NCBI GenBank assembly: GCA_014649575.1
Contig: BMTH01000004.1
Span: 62,001 to 126,000, forward strand
Direction of reading: 5' to 3'
Length of the DNA: 64,000 nt
Origin: Streptomyces griseoincarnatus
Lineage (GTDB): Bacteria; Actinomycetota; Actinomycetes; Streptomycetales; Streptomycetaceae
The position numbers and the translations under genes are program-made. The notes under the pieces are model-generated. The model was not told the DNA's origin, made no database searches, and saw only the letters and a program-made list of their open reading frames with translations. Below, in pieces: positions 26,262 through 35,291 of the stretch. Position 1 is the first letter of the stretch; each line of letters begins with the position of its first letter.

Positions 26262-28388
26262 GTGACCGCCGAGACGTCCGTGCCGTCGTCCACAGCGCTG
26301 CTGGCAGGAGCAGACCGGGACGGTTCCAACTACACCGCGCGGCACCTGCTCGTCCTCGAGGGGCTCGAGGCCGTGCGCAAGCGCCCCGGTATGTACATCG
26401 GGTCCACGGACAGCCGTGGCCTGATGCACTGCCTCTGGGAGATCATCGACAACGCCGTGGACGAGGCCCTCGGCGGCTACTGCGACCGCATCGACGTCGT
26501 CCTCCACGACGACGGCTCGGTGGAGGTCAGGGACAACGGCCGCGGCATCCCGGTCGACGTCGAGCCCAAGACCGGCCTCTCCGGTGTCGAGGTCGTGATG
26601 ACCAAGCTGCACGCCGGCGGCAAGTTCGGCGGCGGTTCCTACGCCGCCTCCGGCGGTCTGCACGGCGTCGGCGCCTCCGTGGTGAACGCGCTCTCCGCGC
26701 GCCTCGACGTGGAGGTCGACCGCGGGAGCCACACCCACGCGATCAGCTTCCGCCGCGGTGTCCCCGGCGCCTTCTCCGCCCTCGGTCCGGACGCGAAATT
26801 CGAGGCCAAGAGCGGCCTGCGCAAGGTCAAGAAGATCCCGAAGACCCGCAGCGGCACCCGCGTGCGCTACTGGGCCGACCGCCAGATCTTCCTCAAGGAC
26901 GCCAAGCTCAACCTGGACACCCTGCACGCGCGCGCCCGGCAGACCGCCTTCCTGGTGCCCGGCCTGACCATCGTCGTTCGCGACGAGTACGGGCTCGGCG
27001 AGGGTGGCAGCAAGGGTGAGGAGTCCTTCCGCTTCGACGGCGGCATCTCCGAGTTCTGCGAGTTCCTCGCCTCCGACCGGCCGATCTGCGACACGCTCCG
27101 CTTCACCGGGCAGGGCTCCTTCAAGGAGACGGTCCCGGTCCTCGACGAGCACGGTCAGATGACGCCCACCGAGGTCACCCGTGAGCTCGGCGTCGACGTG
27201 GCGCTGCGCTGGGGCACCGGGTACGAGACGACCGTCAAGTCGTTCGTCAACATCATCGCTACCCCGAAGGGCGGCACCCACGTCGCGGGCTTCGATCAGG
27301 CCGTCGCCAAGACGATGAACGAGGTCCTGCGTACCAAGAAGATGCTGCGCGTGGCCGAGGACGACGTCGTGAAGGACGACGCCCTCGAAGGTCTCACCGC
27401 GGTGGTCACGGTCCGCCTTGCCGAGCCTCAGTTCGAGGGGCAGACCAAGGAGGTGCTCGGCACCTCCGCGGCCCGCCGCATCGTGAACAACGTGGTGTCC
27501 AAGGAGCTCAAGGCGTTCCTGACCTCCACCAAGCGGGACGCCGCCCAGCAGGCCCGCGTGGTCATGGAGAAGGTCGTCGCCGCGGCCCGTACGCGTATCG
27601 CGGCCCGTCAGCACAAGGACGCGCAGCGCCGCAAGACGGCCCTGGAGTCCTCCTCGCTGCCCGCCAAGCTCGCCGACTGCCGCAGCGACGACGTCGACCG
27701 CAGCGAGCTGTTCATCGTCGAGGGCGACTCCGCGCTCGGCACGGCGAAGCTCGCGCGGAACTCAGAGTTCCAGGCGTTGCTGCCGATCCGCGGCAAGATC
27801 CTCAACGTGCAGAAGTCGTCCGTCACGGACATGCTCAAGAACGCCGAGTGCGGCGCGATCATCCAGGTCATAGGAGCCGGGTCCGGCCGGACCTTCGACA
27901 TCGACGCGGCGCGCTACGGCAAGATCATCATGATGACCGACGCCGATGTGGACGGCTCCCACATCCGCACGCTGCTCCTGACCCTGTTCCACCGCTACAT
28001 GCGGCCCATGGTCGAGGCCGGCCGGGTCTTCGCCGCGGTGCCGCCTTTGCACCGGATCGAGATCGTCCAGCCCAAGAAGGGCCAGGACAAGTACGTGTAC
28101 ACGTACTCGGACCGGGAGCTGCGGGACCGGCTCATGGAGCTGCAGAGCAAGGGCATCCGCTACAAGGACTCGATCCAGCGCTACAAGGGCCTCGGCGAGA
28201 TGGACGCCGACCAGCTGGCAGAGACCACGATGGACCCGCGTCACCGCACCCTGCGCCGGATCAACCTCACCGACCTCGAGGCCGCCGAGCAGGTCTTCGA
28301 CCTCCTCATGGGTAACGACGTCGCGCCGCGCAAGGAGTTCATCTCCAGCTCCGCGGCCACGCTGGACCGCTCCCGCATCGACGCGTAG
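26262..28388 (+). CDS. parE: DNA topoisomerase IV subunit B
   Basis: The 708-residue ATPase subunit separates replicated chromosomes with ParC. The GHKL ATPase domain shows WEIIDNAVDEALGGYCD and EVRDNGRGIPVD. Glycine-rich loops follow in GGKFGGGSYAASGGLHGVGAS. The Toprim domain has FIVEGDSALGTAK and MMTDADVDGSHIRTLLLT, which bind the metal for strand cleavage, and the C-terminus has YKGLGEMDADQL. A second type II enzyme beyond gyrase is expected; the pairing with parC at 36.7 kb (both distant from any gyrA/gyrB) supports topoisomerase IV. The GTG follows GAGGAG. Confidence 0.93.
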   Translation: MTAETSVPSSTALLAGADRDGSNYTARHLLVLEGLEAVRKRPGMYIGSTDSRGLMHCLWEIIDNAVDEALGGYCDRIDVVLHDDGSVEVRDNGRGIPVDVEPKTGLSGVEVVMTKLHAGGKFGGGSYAASGGLHGVGASVVNALSARLDVEVDRGSHTHAISFRRGVPGAFSALGPDAKFEAKSGLRKVKKIPKTRSGTRVRYWADRQIFLKDAKLNLDTLHARARQTAFLVPGLTIVVRDEYGLGEGGSKGEESFRFDGGISEFCEFLASDRPICDTLRFTGQGSFKETVPVLDEHGQMTPTEVTRELGVDVALRWGTGYETTVKSFVNIIATPKGGTHVAGFDQAVAKTMNEVLRTKKMLRVAEDDVVKDDALEGLTAVVTVRLAEPQFEGQTKEVLGTSAARRIVNNVVSKELKAFLTSTKRDAAQQARVVMEKVVAAARTRIAARQHKDAQRRKTALESSSLPAKLADCRSDDVDRSELFIVEGDSALGTAKLARNSEFQALLPIRGKILNVQKSSVTDMLKNAECGAIIQVIGAGSGRTFDIDAARYGKIIMMTDADVDGSHIRTLLLTLFHRYMRPMVEAGRVFAAVPPLHRIEIVQPKKGQDKYVYTYSDRELRDRLMELQSKGIRYKDSIQRYKGLGEMDADQLAETTMDPRHRTLRRINLTDLEAAEQVFDLLMGNDVAPRKEFISSSAATLDRSRIDA

Positions 28389-28415
28389 GAGCACCGAGCC
28401 CGAGAGGCGCCGTTC

Positions 28416-28442
28416 CGGACCGGGGCGGCGCCCCTGAGCCGT
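28416..28442 (+). terminator. parE terminator hairpin
   Basis: GGCGCCG pairs with CGGCGCC across a 13-nt loop, 27 bp past the parE stop. There is no U-tract. Confidence 0.5.
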
Positions 28443-28535
28443 CCTCCCGGGCCTCCGCACACCCCGGTCACCTGATGGGGTGAAGCAGTACGGGAAGAAG
28501 CGTCAGGGAACTTCCCGTTCTGTCCATCCTTGGGC

Positions 28536-29000
28536 ATGCAGCGAAGCAATGCGGGGGACGTGACCTACGACGATCCCTGGTACGACGCCCTGGCCTCGGG
28601 CTGGGGCGAATCGGCCGCGGCCGTGGCCCTGCCGCCGGCCCGGCCCGAACCGGAGGCCGCACCCTCGGCGGCGGCCGACATCTACCTCGAGGTGCAGCGC
28701 AGCGCGGCCTTCCAGGAAGTACGCCGCCGCTACCGGCGGTTCGCGGTCCCCGGAGCCGTCGCCTTTCTCCTCTGGTACGTCGCGTACGTCGTCACCGCCA
28801 CCACCGTCCCCGGACTGATGGCGCGCCCCGTCGCGGGCGCGGTGAACGTCGGGATGCTCGCCGGTCTCGGCCAGTTCCTCACCACCTTCCTGCTCACCTG
28901 GGCCTACGTCCGCCACGCCCGGCTGCGGCGCGACCGCGCGGCGCTCGAACTGCGCTGGGACACCCAGGAGCTGACGCGAGGCAGAGGCGGCGCGTCATGA
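28536..29000 (+). CDS. DUF485 membrane protein of a symporter operon
   Basis: The 154-residue protein has an acidic N-terminal part and two membrane helices (FAVPGAVAFLLWYVAYVVTA and GLGQFLTTFLLTWAYV). It matches DUF485, the small partner encoded before ActP-type acetate symporters. Its stop overlaps the symporter start (ATGA), so translation is coupled. The start is uncertain: ATG 28536 has only weak ribosome-binding complementarity, and GTG 28560 is an alternative. Confidence 0.85.
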   Translation: MQRSNAGDVTYDDPWYDALASGWGESAAAVALPPARPEPEAAPSAAADIYLEVQRSAAFQEVRRRYRRFAVPGAVAFLLWYVAYVVTATTVPGLMARPVAGAVNVGMLAGLGQFLTTFLLTWAYVRHARLRRDRAALELRWDTQELTRGRGGAS

Positions 29001-30589
29001 CGACCGACCACCGCACCACCGCCCTGCTGCTGTTCAGCGCGTTCGTCGCCGTCACCCTGATCATCACCACCTGGGTGAGCCGCAACCGCCAGGGCTCCGC
29101 CGAGGAGTTCTACGCGGGCAACCGTCTCTTCTCGCCGATGGAGAATGGTTTTGCCCTCGCCGGCGACTACATGTCGGCCGCCTCCTTCCTCGGTGTCTCC
29201 GGACTCATCGCCCTCGTCGGCTACGACGGCATGCTCTACTCGGTGGGCTTCCTCGTGGCCTGGCTGGTGGTGCTCTTCCTGGTCGCCGAACTGGTCCGTA
29301 ACTGCGGCCGGTTCACGCTCGCCGACGTGGTCGCCGCCCGGATGCGGGAGCGGCCGGTGCGCATCGCCGCCGGCACCTCCTCCGTCGCCGTGTCCGTGCT
29401 GTACCTGGTGGCGCAGATGGTCGGCGCGGGAAGCCTCGTCGCGCTGCTCCTCGGCGGCACCGGCGAGGCCGTGCAGGCCTGGACCGTGGTCGGCGTCGGC
29501 GCCCTCATGGTGATCTACGTGTCGCTCGGCGGCATGCGCGCGACCACCTGGATCCAGATCGTGAAGGCGGTCCTGCTGCTCGGCGGCACCATCACCCTGA
29601 CCGTCCTCGTCCTGCTGCGTTTCCACGGCGACGTCAACCGCCTGCTGCACACCGCCGCCGAACGCAGCGGCCACGGCGACGCGTTCCTCGCCCCCGGCCT
29701 CGCCTACGGCGGAGACTGGACCGCCCGCTTCGATTTCATCAGCCTCGGACTCGCCCTGGTGCTCGGCACGGCGGGTCTGCCGCACATCCTGTCCCGCTTC
29801 TACACCGTCCCCACCGCGCGCGCCGCCCGGCGGTCAGTGGTCTGGGCGATCGGACTCATCGGCGGCTTCTACCTGATGACCATCGTGCTCGGCTTCGGCG
29901 CCGCCGCACTCATCGGCCCGGACGCCGTGCGCGCCTCGCACGCGTCGGGCAACACGGCAGTGCCGCTGCTCGCGCTCGACCTGGGCGGCGGCGCCGGCAC
30001 CACCGGCGGCACGGTCCTCTTCGCGGTCGTCGCCGCCGTCGCCTTCGCCACCATCCTCGCCGTGGTCGCCGGGATCACGCTGGCCTCCTCGGCGTCCGTC
30101 GCCCACGACCTGTACGCCTCCCTGCGCCGCCCCGGCGGCAAGCCCCGCAGCGAGGTGGCCGTCGCGCGCGTCGCCGCCGTCGGCATCGGAGTCGTCGCGA
30201 TCGCCCTCGGCCTGCTGGCCCGCGACCTCAACGTCGCGTTCCTCGTCGGCCTGGCCTTCGCCGTCGCCGCCTCCGCCAACCTGCCCGTGCTGCTCTACTC
30301 GCTGTTCTGGCGCGGCTTCACGACCCGCGGCGCCGTGTGGTCCGTCTACGGCGGTCTGATCCCGGCGGTGGTGCTGGTGATGCTGTCTCCGGTGGTGTCC
30401 GGAAGCCCCGACTCCCTGTTCCCCGGTGCCGACTTCCAGCTCTTCCCGCTGCAGAACCCGGGACTGGTCTCGATCCCGCTGGGCTTCCTCGCCGGCTGGC
30501 TCGGCACGGTCACCTCCACCGAGGTCCCCGACGAGGCCCGCCACGCCGAGACCGAGGTGCGCTCACTGACGGGCGCGGGCGCGGCCTGA
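28997..30589 (+). CDS. sodium:solute symporter (ActP-like)
   Basis: The 530-residue transporter belongs to the SSS family with about 13 membrane helices. The motif AGDYMSAASFLGVSG lies in the sodium-binding helix, and GTAGLPHILSRFYTV is the typical later signature. ActP homologues carry acetate and short monocarboxylates; the exact substrate here is not shown. It is cotranscribed with the DUF485 gene (4-bp overlap). The convergent DcuS/DcuR-like pair downstream is a natural candidate for its regulator. Confidence 0.9.
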   Translation: MTTDHRTTALLLFSAFVAVTLIITTWVSRNRQGSAEEFYAGNRLFSPMENGFALAGDYMSAASFLGVSGLIALVGYDGMLYSVGFLVAWLVVLFLVAELVRNCGRFTLADVVAARMRERPVRIAAGTSSVAVSVLYLVAQMVGAGSLVALLLGGTGEAVQAWTVVGVGALMVIYVSLGGMRATTWIQIVKAVLLLGGTITLTVLVLLRFHGDVNRLLHTAAERSGHGDAFLAPGLAYGGDWTARFDFISLGLALVLGTAGLPHILSRFYTVPTARAARRSVVWAIGLIGGFYLMTIVLGFGAAALIGPDAVRASHASGNTAVPLLALDLGGGAGTTGGTVLFAVVAAVAFATILAVVAGITLASSASVAHDLYASLRRPGGKPRSEVAVARVAAVGIGVVAIALGLLARDLNVAFLVGLAFAVAASANLPVLLYSLFWRGFTTRGAVWSVYGGLIPAVVLVMLSPVVSGSPDSLFPGADFQLFPLQNPGLVSIPLGFLAGWLGTVTSTEVPDEARHAETEVRSLTGAGAA

Positions 30590-30642
30590 AGGACGGGGCG
30601 GCCGCCCGGAGACGGACGGCGCCGGTATCCGTAGGGGAGAGG

Positions 30643-30678
30643 GGCACGGTTCCTTCCCCCGCCCCCACGGGCCGTGCC
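30643..30678. terminator. hairpin between symporter and response-regulator genes
   Basis: GGCACGG pairs with CCGTGCC over a 22-nt loop between the convergent ends. Evidence is weak. Confidence 0.35.
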
Positions 30679-31359
30679 TCAGGCGCGGGTCGCCCACACG
30701 TAACGGTGTTCCGGGCGGCCCGCGTCCCCGTACCGCAGGGTCAGCGTGGCCCGTCCCGTGCGCTCCAGCAGCTTGAGATAGCGCTGGGCGGTCTGACGGC
30801 TCACCCCGGTGCGTTCGGCGATCTCCTGAGCCGACAGCGGCTCTTCGGCGGCCGTCAGAGCCCGCCGTACGAGGTCCGCCGTGGTGGGGGAGTGCCCCTT
30901 GGGCAGTTGCGGCTCGGTCGCCTCCGACAGCGCGCCGAAGATCCGGTCCACCTCCGCCTGCTCCGCCTCACCACCGCCGTCCAGCGTGCGGCGCAGCCGC
31001 GCGTACGCCTCCAGCTTGCCCCGCAGCCCCGCGAACGCGAACGGCTTGACCAGGTACTGCAGCGCGCCGTGCCGCATCGCCGCCTGCACCGTCGCCACGT
31101 CCCGGGCCGCCGTCACCATGATCACGTCGGCCTGGTGGCCGCGTCGCCGCATCTCCCGGACGACGTCCAGACCCGTCTCGTCCGGCAGGTAGTGGTCCAT
31201 GAGGACGAGGTCCACCCGGGGCAGCGCCTCCACCCGCTCCAGCGCCTCGGCCCCGCTGTGCGCCGGACGTACGGCGTGGAAGCCAGGCACCTTGTCGACG
31301 TAGGCCGCGTTGACCCGCGCCACCCGGACGTCGTCGTCCACGACCAGGACCTCGATCAC
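30679..31359 (-). CDS. response regulator (CitB/DcuR-like)
   Basis: The 226-residue protein has a receiver domain with phospho-acceptor Asp55 (VLMDHYLPD) and Lys in LVKPFAF. The output domain (SAQEIAERTGVSRQTAQRYLKLLERTG) is the helix-turn-helix of the CitT/DcuR group. The GTG at 31359 overlaps the kinase stop (GTGA), so it is the second gene of the operon. The likely targets are genes for carboxylate uptake, perhaps the symporter at 29 kb. Confidence 0.92.
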   Translation of the reverse strand: MIEVLVVDDDVRVARVNAAYVDKVPGFHAVRPAHSGAEALERVEALPRVDLVLMDHYLPDETGLDVVREMRRRGHQADVIMVTAARDVATVQAAMRHGALQYLVKPFAFAGLRGKLEAYARLRRTLDGGGEAEQAEVDRIFGALSEATEPQLPKGHSPTTADLVRRALTAAEEPLSAQEIAERTGVSRQTAQRYLKLLERTGRATLTLRYGDAGRPEHRYVWATRA

Positions 31360-33029
31360 CGCGCCTCCCCAAGTTCGGCGGCCTGGGAGGGGGCGTCCGT
31401 GAAGGCGGCCGACGGCCCCGGCTCGCTCAGCGCCTCCGGCAGGACGACCGTGAACTCGGCGCCCCCGCCCGGCGCCTCGCCCACACGCGCGTCGCCCCCG
31501 TGCCGGTGCGCGAGCCGGCGCACCAGCGGCAGCCCGATGCCCCGCTCACGGTGGCCGGGCGGCTCCTTGGTGGACCAGCCCTCGGTGAAGATCAGCTCCC
31601 GCCGCTCGGGCGGCACACCGGGACCGGTGTCCCGCACCACGAGCACCGCCGTGCGGCCCTCCGCACGCAACTCGACCTCCACGCGCGCGTCGGGCGTGCC
31701 GGCGACGGCGTCCAGCGCGTTGTCCACGAGGTTGCCCACGACGGTCACCAGCCCGCGCGGGTCGACCAGCCGGTCCGGCAGACGGGACCGGTCCGACAGC
31801 CGCAGCGCCGCCCCGCGCTCGGCCGCCACCGTCGCCTTGCCCACCAGCAGCGCCGCCAGCAGCGGATCCCGGATCCTCTCGGTGACCTGCTCCGACGTCG
31901 CCCGGTGGTCGCCCACCACCTCGCCGACGAACTCCACCGCGTCCTCGTACATCTCCAGCTCCAGCAGTCCCAGCAGGGTGTGCATACGGTTCGCGTGCTC
32001 GTGGTCCTGGGCGCGCAGCGCGTCGATCAGCCCGCGCGTGGAATCGAGCTCCCGGCCCAGCTGGTCCAGCTCGGTCCGGTCGCGCAGGGTCGCCACGGCG
32101 CCGCCGTCGTCGGTCGGCATACGGTTCGCGACCAGCACCCGCTGCCCCCGGACCGTGAGCAGGTCGGTACCGGTCACCCGCCCCGCCAGCACGTCGGCCG
32201 TGCGGCCCGCGCCCAGCGCCTCGTCCGGTGAGCTGCCGACGGCCTCCTCACCGATGCCCAGCAGCCGCTGCGCCTCGTCGTTCAGCAGGCGGACGCGCCC
32301 GTCGCGGTCCAGGGCCACGACGCCCTCCCGGATGCCGTGCAGCATCGCCTCGCGCTCCGCGAGCAGCGCGGCGATGTCGGAGAAGGCCAGGTCACGGGTC
32401 TGCCGTTGGACCCGCCGGGAGATCAGCCAGGCCGCGAGCGCACCCACCGCCAGGGCGCCGCCCGCGTAGGCGAGCAGCCCCGGGATGGCGTGGATCAGCC
32501 GCGCGCGGACGCTGTCGTAGGCGATGCCGACGGAGACCGCGCCGATCACCTCGCCGTCGGCGTCCCGCAGCGGGACCTTGCCGCGCGCGGAGCGGCCCAG
32601 GGTGCCCTCGTCGATCTCCATGACCTCACGGCCGGCCAGCGCCTCGCCGGGGTCGGTGGACACCAGGCCGCCGATCCGCTCGGGGTCGGTGTGCGACCAG
32701 CGCACGCCCCTGTGGTCCAGCACCACCACGTACTCCGCGCCGGTGGCCTGCCGGATCCGCTCCGCCTCCCGCTGCACCGGCCCGTCGGGCGTGGGCTCCG
32801 TGGCGCGCAGGTCCTCGGCGATCTGCGGCTGCTGCGCGGTGGTCTGCGCGATCGCGAGGGCGCGGCGCATCGCCTGGTCGTCGAGCTGCTCGCCGAGCGG
32901 CGCGAGGAACAGTCCGGTCGCCAGGACGGCGACGCCCGCCGCGATCGCCACCTGCATCAGCAGGACCTGGGAGAACACCCGCCGCGGCAGGCCGAGGCGC
33001 AGACGGCGAGCGGGGGTCGTGGGGGTCAT
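31356..33029 (-). CDS. sensor histidine kinase (CitA/DcuS-like)
   Basis: The 557-residue kinase has a first membrane helix (FSQVLLMQVAIAAGVAVLATG), an extracellular Cache/PAS-type domain (QATGAEYVVVLDHRGVRWSH), a second helix near residue 175 and a cytoplasmic PAS domain (GVVALDRDGRVRLLNDEA). The phospho-acceptor His is in ALRAQDHEHANRMHTLLGLL, the SpoOB-like H-box of this group. The ATPase motifs are LVDNALDAV, DTGPGVPPE and GIGLPLVRR. Such kinases sense citrate, C4-dicarboxylates or similar acids outside the cell. The ATG at 33029 has only a weak ribosome-binding site. Confidence 0.92.
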   Translation of the reverse strand: MTPTTPARRLRLGLPRRVFSQVLLMQVAIAAGVAVLATGLFLAPLGEQLDDQAMRRALAIAQTTAQQPQIAEDLRATEPTPDGPVQREAERIRQATGAEYVVVLDHRGVRWSHTDPERIGGLVSTDPGEALAGREVMEIDEGTLGRSARGKVPLRDADGEVIGAVSVGIAYDSVRARLIHAIPGLLAYAGGALAVGALAAWLISRRVQRQTRDLAFSDIAALLAEREAMLHGIREGVVALDRDGRVRLLNDEAQRLLGIGEEAVGSSPDEALGAGRTADVLAGRVTGTDLLTVRGQRVLVANRMPTDDGGAVATLRDRTELDQLGRELDSTRGLIDALRAQDHEHANRMHTLLGLLELEMYEDAVEFVGEVVGDHRATSEQVTERIRDPLLAALLVGKATVAAERGAALRLSDRSRLPDRLVDPRGLVTVVGNLVDNALDAVAGTPDARVEVELRAEGRTAVLVVRDTGPGVPPERRELIFTEGWSTKEPPGHRERGIGLPLVRRLAHRHGGDARVGEAPGGGAEFTVVLPEALSEPGPSAAFTDAPSQAAELGEAR

Positions 33030-33103
33030 GCCCCGACGGTACGTGGGGGAGGCGGGGACGCCGTAGGGGGTGTGACGTGCTTCTCCCGCGCTTCTCCCGG
33101 CGG

Positions 33104-34045
33104 TCAGCCGGCGAGGCTCGCCGGGGTGAGGGCACGGACGTCGAGCACGTCCATCCGTGCGGGCGAGCCGAGCGCCGAGCCGCAGCTCTCGGGGCGGGGC
33201 GGCCGGGACGCGCCCTGGGCGACCTCGACGCGCCACCGTCGCCCGTCCACGTGGGCGACGGTCACCTCCCAGTGGGGCGCCTCGCCCTCGGTCCGTACGA
33301 CGCTCAGCACCTGCGCGGCGTCCTCGCGCACGGCGCGCCGCACGGCCAGCTCGGCCGCCTGGCCGGGCCGCTCCCACGCGGAGCAGCCCCGGCAGCCCTC
33401 GGTGACGACGCGGCCCTCCTGCACGCCGTGCAGCACCTCCTTGACGGCGTGCGCCTCCGCCCGCCCGTACGCGTAGCCGTACGGCAGCACCAGCACGGTG
33501 GGGGAGAAGCGGTGACCGCCGAGGTGGGTGACCTCCCAGACGCCGTCGACGCCGGAGGAGGCCAGCTCGGCCGCGAGGGGCCTGCCGAGCAGGGCGCAGC
33601 AGCGGTCGCGCTTGCCGTTGGTGCAGACGAGGGCGAGGGGGTCGCCGGCGTGGGGTGCGCCGCCCAGCACCGCGTCGAAGCCTGCGGCCTCGCCGCGGCC
33701 GAGTGCCGTGAGGTCGAGGTCGAGCAGACGGGCGGGGTCGGTCGTGGTCGCGGAGTGCAGCCAGACGTTGCCCGGGACGGTGTGGGCGACGTACACGCGG
33801 CGCGTGGCGGGCATACGGCTGTCCGCGTGGCGTCCGGGACGCCGGATGAGGGCGATGCGTACGCCGGTGCCCTTGGCGGCGGCCTCCAGGGCGCGGCCCA
33901 GGGCGGGGTCGAGATGGCTGGACGTGAGCGCCTTGGCCCCCCACGGGCCGGGCTGCTCCAGCAGAAGCCAGGTCCGCGCGGTGGCCGCGGTCCCCGCGAC
34001 GGGCTCGTCGAGCTCGCGGGAGACGGTAGAGCACGTGCTACTCAC
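33104..34045 (-). CDS. sucrase/ferredoxin-like protein under iron control
   Basis: The 313-residue protein is a Suc_Fer-like (thioredoxin-fold ferredoxin) family member. The CTNGKRDRCCALLG motif near residue 167 and GCRGCSAW near 224 hold four or five cysteines suited to a 2Fe-2S cluster. HLGGHRFSPTVLVLPYGYAYGR is the conserved core between them. Function in bacteria is unknown; an electron-transfer or reductive role in iron metabolism is inferred. The start GTG at 34045 directly abuts a strong iron box, so it should be repressed by DmdR/DtxR when iron is plentiful. Confidence 0.85.
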   Translation of the reverse strand: MSSTCSTVSRELDEPVAGTAATARTWLLLEQPGPWGAKALTSSHLDPALGRALEAAAKGTGVRIALIRRPGRHADSRMPATRRVYVAHTVPGNVWLHSATTTDPARLLDLDLTALGRGEAAGFDAVLGGAPHAGDPLALVCTNGKRDRCCALLGRPLAAELASSGVDGVWEVTHLGGHRFSPTVLVLPYGYAYGRAEAHAVKEVLHGVQEGRVVTEGCRGCSAWERPGQAAELAVRRAVREDAAQVLSVVRTEGEAPHWEVTVAHVDGRRWRVEVAQGASRPPRPESCGSALGSPARMDVLDVRALTPASLAG

Positions 34046-34064
34046 ACAGGTGAGCCTAACCTGA
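34046..34064. promoter_or_regulatory. iron box (DmdR1/DtxR operator)
   Basis: Read on the minus strand the 19-mer contains AGGTTAGGCTCACCT, the invariant core of the Streptomyces iron box TTAGGTTAGGCTCACCTAA, with 3 mismatches in the flanks. It touches the start codon at 34045. Confidence 0.85.
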
Positions 34065-34254
34065 GTTTCTCAGGAGTGCCCTGTCGTCCCGTCTGTGTCC
34101 GCGGCCCGGCACCGTTTCCGTGCCGGGCCGGACGAAGGTCGGCTGAGCAGGGGGGTGTCACCTGCTCCATCGGGGCGGCCCCGCACCGGCGATGGCGTGC
34201 GCGGGGTGGTAGAGGCGAAGCCGTGGATGGGCTCGCTGCCCGGACCTCCTCGGC

Positions 34255-34491
34255 TCATGCGTCCGGGATGTCGGCCTTGGCTCGCAGAAGCGTCTCGCGG
34301 GAGATGACCACGATGCGCTCGTAGTCGGCGCGTGCGGCGTCCGGCGGAAGTTCGCCGTCCAGATCCGCCGTGGCCTCTGTGCCGATGACGGCGAAACTGC
34401 CGTCGCTGAGCTCGAAGATGTCGGGACAGGTCTGTCCGGCGGCACTGCCGCGCTCCCGGGGGGAGGCCCCGATTCGACGCACGATCTTCAA
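34255..34491 (-). CDS. small conserved hypothetical protein (CPDIFELSDG family)
   Basis: The 78-residue protein starts LKIVRRIGASPRERGSAAG and contains CPDIFELSDGSFAVIGTEAT followed by YERIVVISRETLLRAKADIPDA. This is a stand-alone family seen many times in Streptomyces genomes with no assigned function. I chose the TTG at 34491 from the usual length; the frame is open to an ATG at 34593 (112 residues), which would begin inside the palindrome at 34589-34618. It lies downstream of the DUF6082 gene on the same strand. Confidence 0.6.
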   Translation of the reverse strand: MKIVRRIGASPRERGSAAGQTCPDIFELSDGSFAVIGTEATADLDGELPPDAARADYERIVVISRETLLRAKADIPDA

Positions 34492-34588
34492 GTCCGTACC
34501 TAACCGTTCCTGAGGTGGACCTAGGGACGGGCCGCCGTGTGCGCCGCGCGCCGTTTCGGCTGATGGCCTGGACATGCGTTCAGCGAAA

Positions 34589-34618
34589 CTCATGAGTGGG
34601 CCCACTGAGACTCATGAG
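34589..34618. promoter_or_regulatory. nested palindrome between DUF6082 and the small gene
   Basis: Arms CTCATGAGT and ACTCATGAG (9 bp, perfect) are 12 bp apart and enclose another palindrome, AGTGGGCCCACT (34595-34606). It lies about 100 bp before the small gene and 125 bp past the DUF6082 stop. It could be an operator or a terminator. Confidence 0.45.
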
Positions 34619-34742
34619 AGGCCGCTGACCGCTGTAAGGAAGGCAGCCCCACGCAGCCGCGCACGAAAGGCGATGCTCGTGTGACGGCAGGGGGAAGATT
34701 ACAGGTTCGAGGTGCTCAGTGTGATCCGCCGCGTCAGCACCC

Positions 34743-35291
34743 TCACCCGTCCGGCGTCGACGTCCATGTCGTGCCGTCCGGCACGGGTTCGCCGACCACC
34801 CACCACTCCTCGCGGTCGTCGTCCGAGTCCTCCAGGAAGGCGTCCATCTCCGTCACGAGCGCATCCATCATGGAGCCCAGCATGGCCTCCTGCGACGAGG
34901 GAGGGAGGCTCTCTCGGTGATGCCTGGTGGCGGCCCAGTACTCGCGGAATATCTTGTTGCGCGAGATCACTCGCACGTGGCCGTAGAGCTCCCCCAGCGT
35001 CAGTGCCCCGATCCGGTGGTAGTACAGAGCGTTGACGTACAGCGCGTTGGCGAACAGGAACTGTCGCTGCTTCTCGGGCGGCACATCCGTCTCGTATGTG
35101 TCGAGAACGGCGGCCAGCGCTGGATCGGACATGGCCTTGCACAGCAGTTGGAAGTGCAGCCGGTGCTGCTCGGCGAGGGCGGCGCGCTTACGCTGTCGCG
35201 CGCCTCGTTTCGCTACCGAGCCCGCGGTGAGCGCGAAGTGGGACCAAGCGGCGGAGCCGAGCTGTCGCAGGCCGGATATCTGTGTGGCCAT
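34743..35291 (-). CDS. DUF6082 family protein
   Basis: The 182-residue protein starts MATQISGLRQLGSAAWSHFA. It is mostly helical, with HRLHFQLLCKAMSDPALAAVLDTYE and LFANALYVNALYYHRIGALTLGELYGHVR, then an acidic tail (EDSDDDREEWWVVGEP). It resembles DUF6082, found in Streptomyces beside small hypothetical genes and with no known function. GGGG precedes the ATG. Codon use and G+C are slightly lower than in neighbours, a hint of later acquisition. Confidence 0.7.
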   Translation of the reverse strand: MATQISGLRQLGSAAWSHFALTAGSVAKRGARQRKRAALAEQHRLHFQLLCKAMSDPALAAVLDTYETDVPPEKQRQFLFANALYVNALYYHRIGALTLGELYGHVRVISRNKIFREYWAATRHHRESLPPSSQEAMLGSMMDALVTEMDAFLEDSDDDREEWWVVGEPVPDGTTWTSTPDG

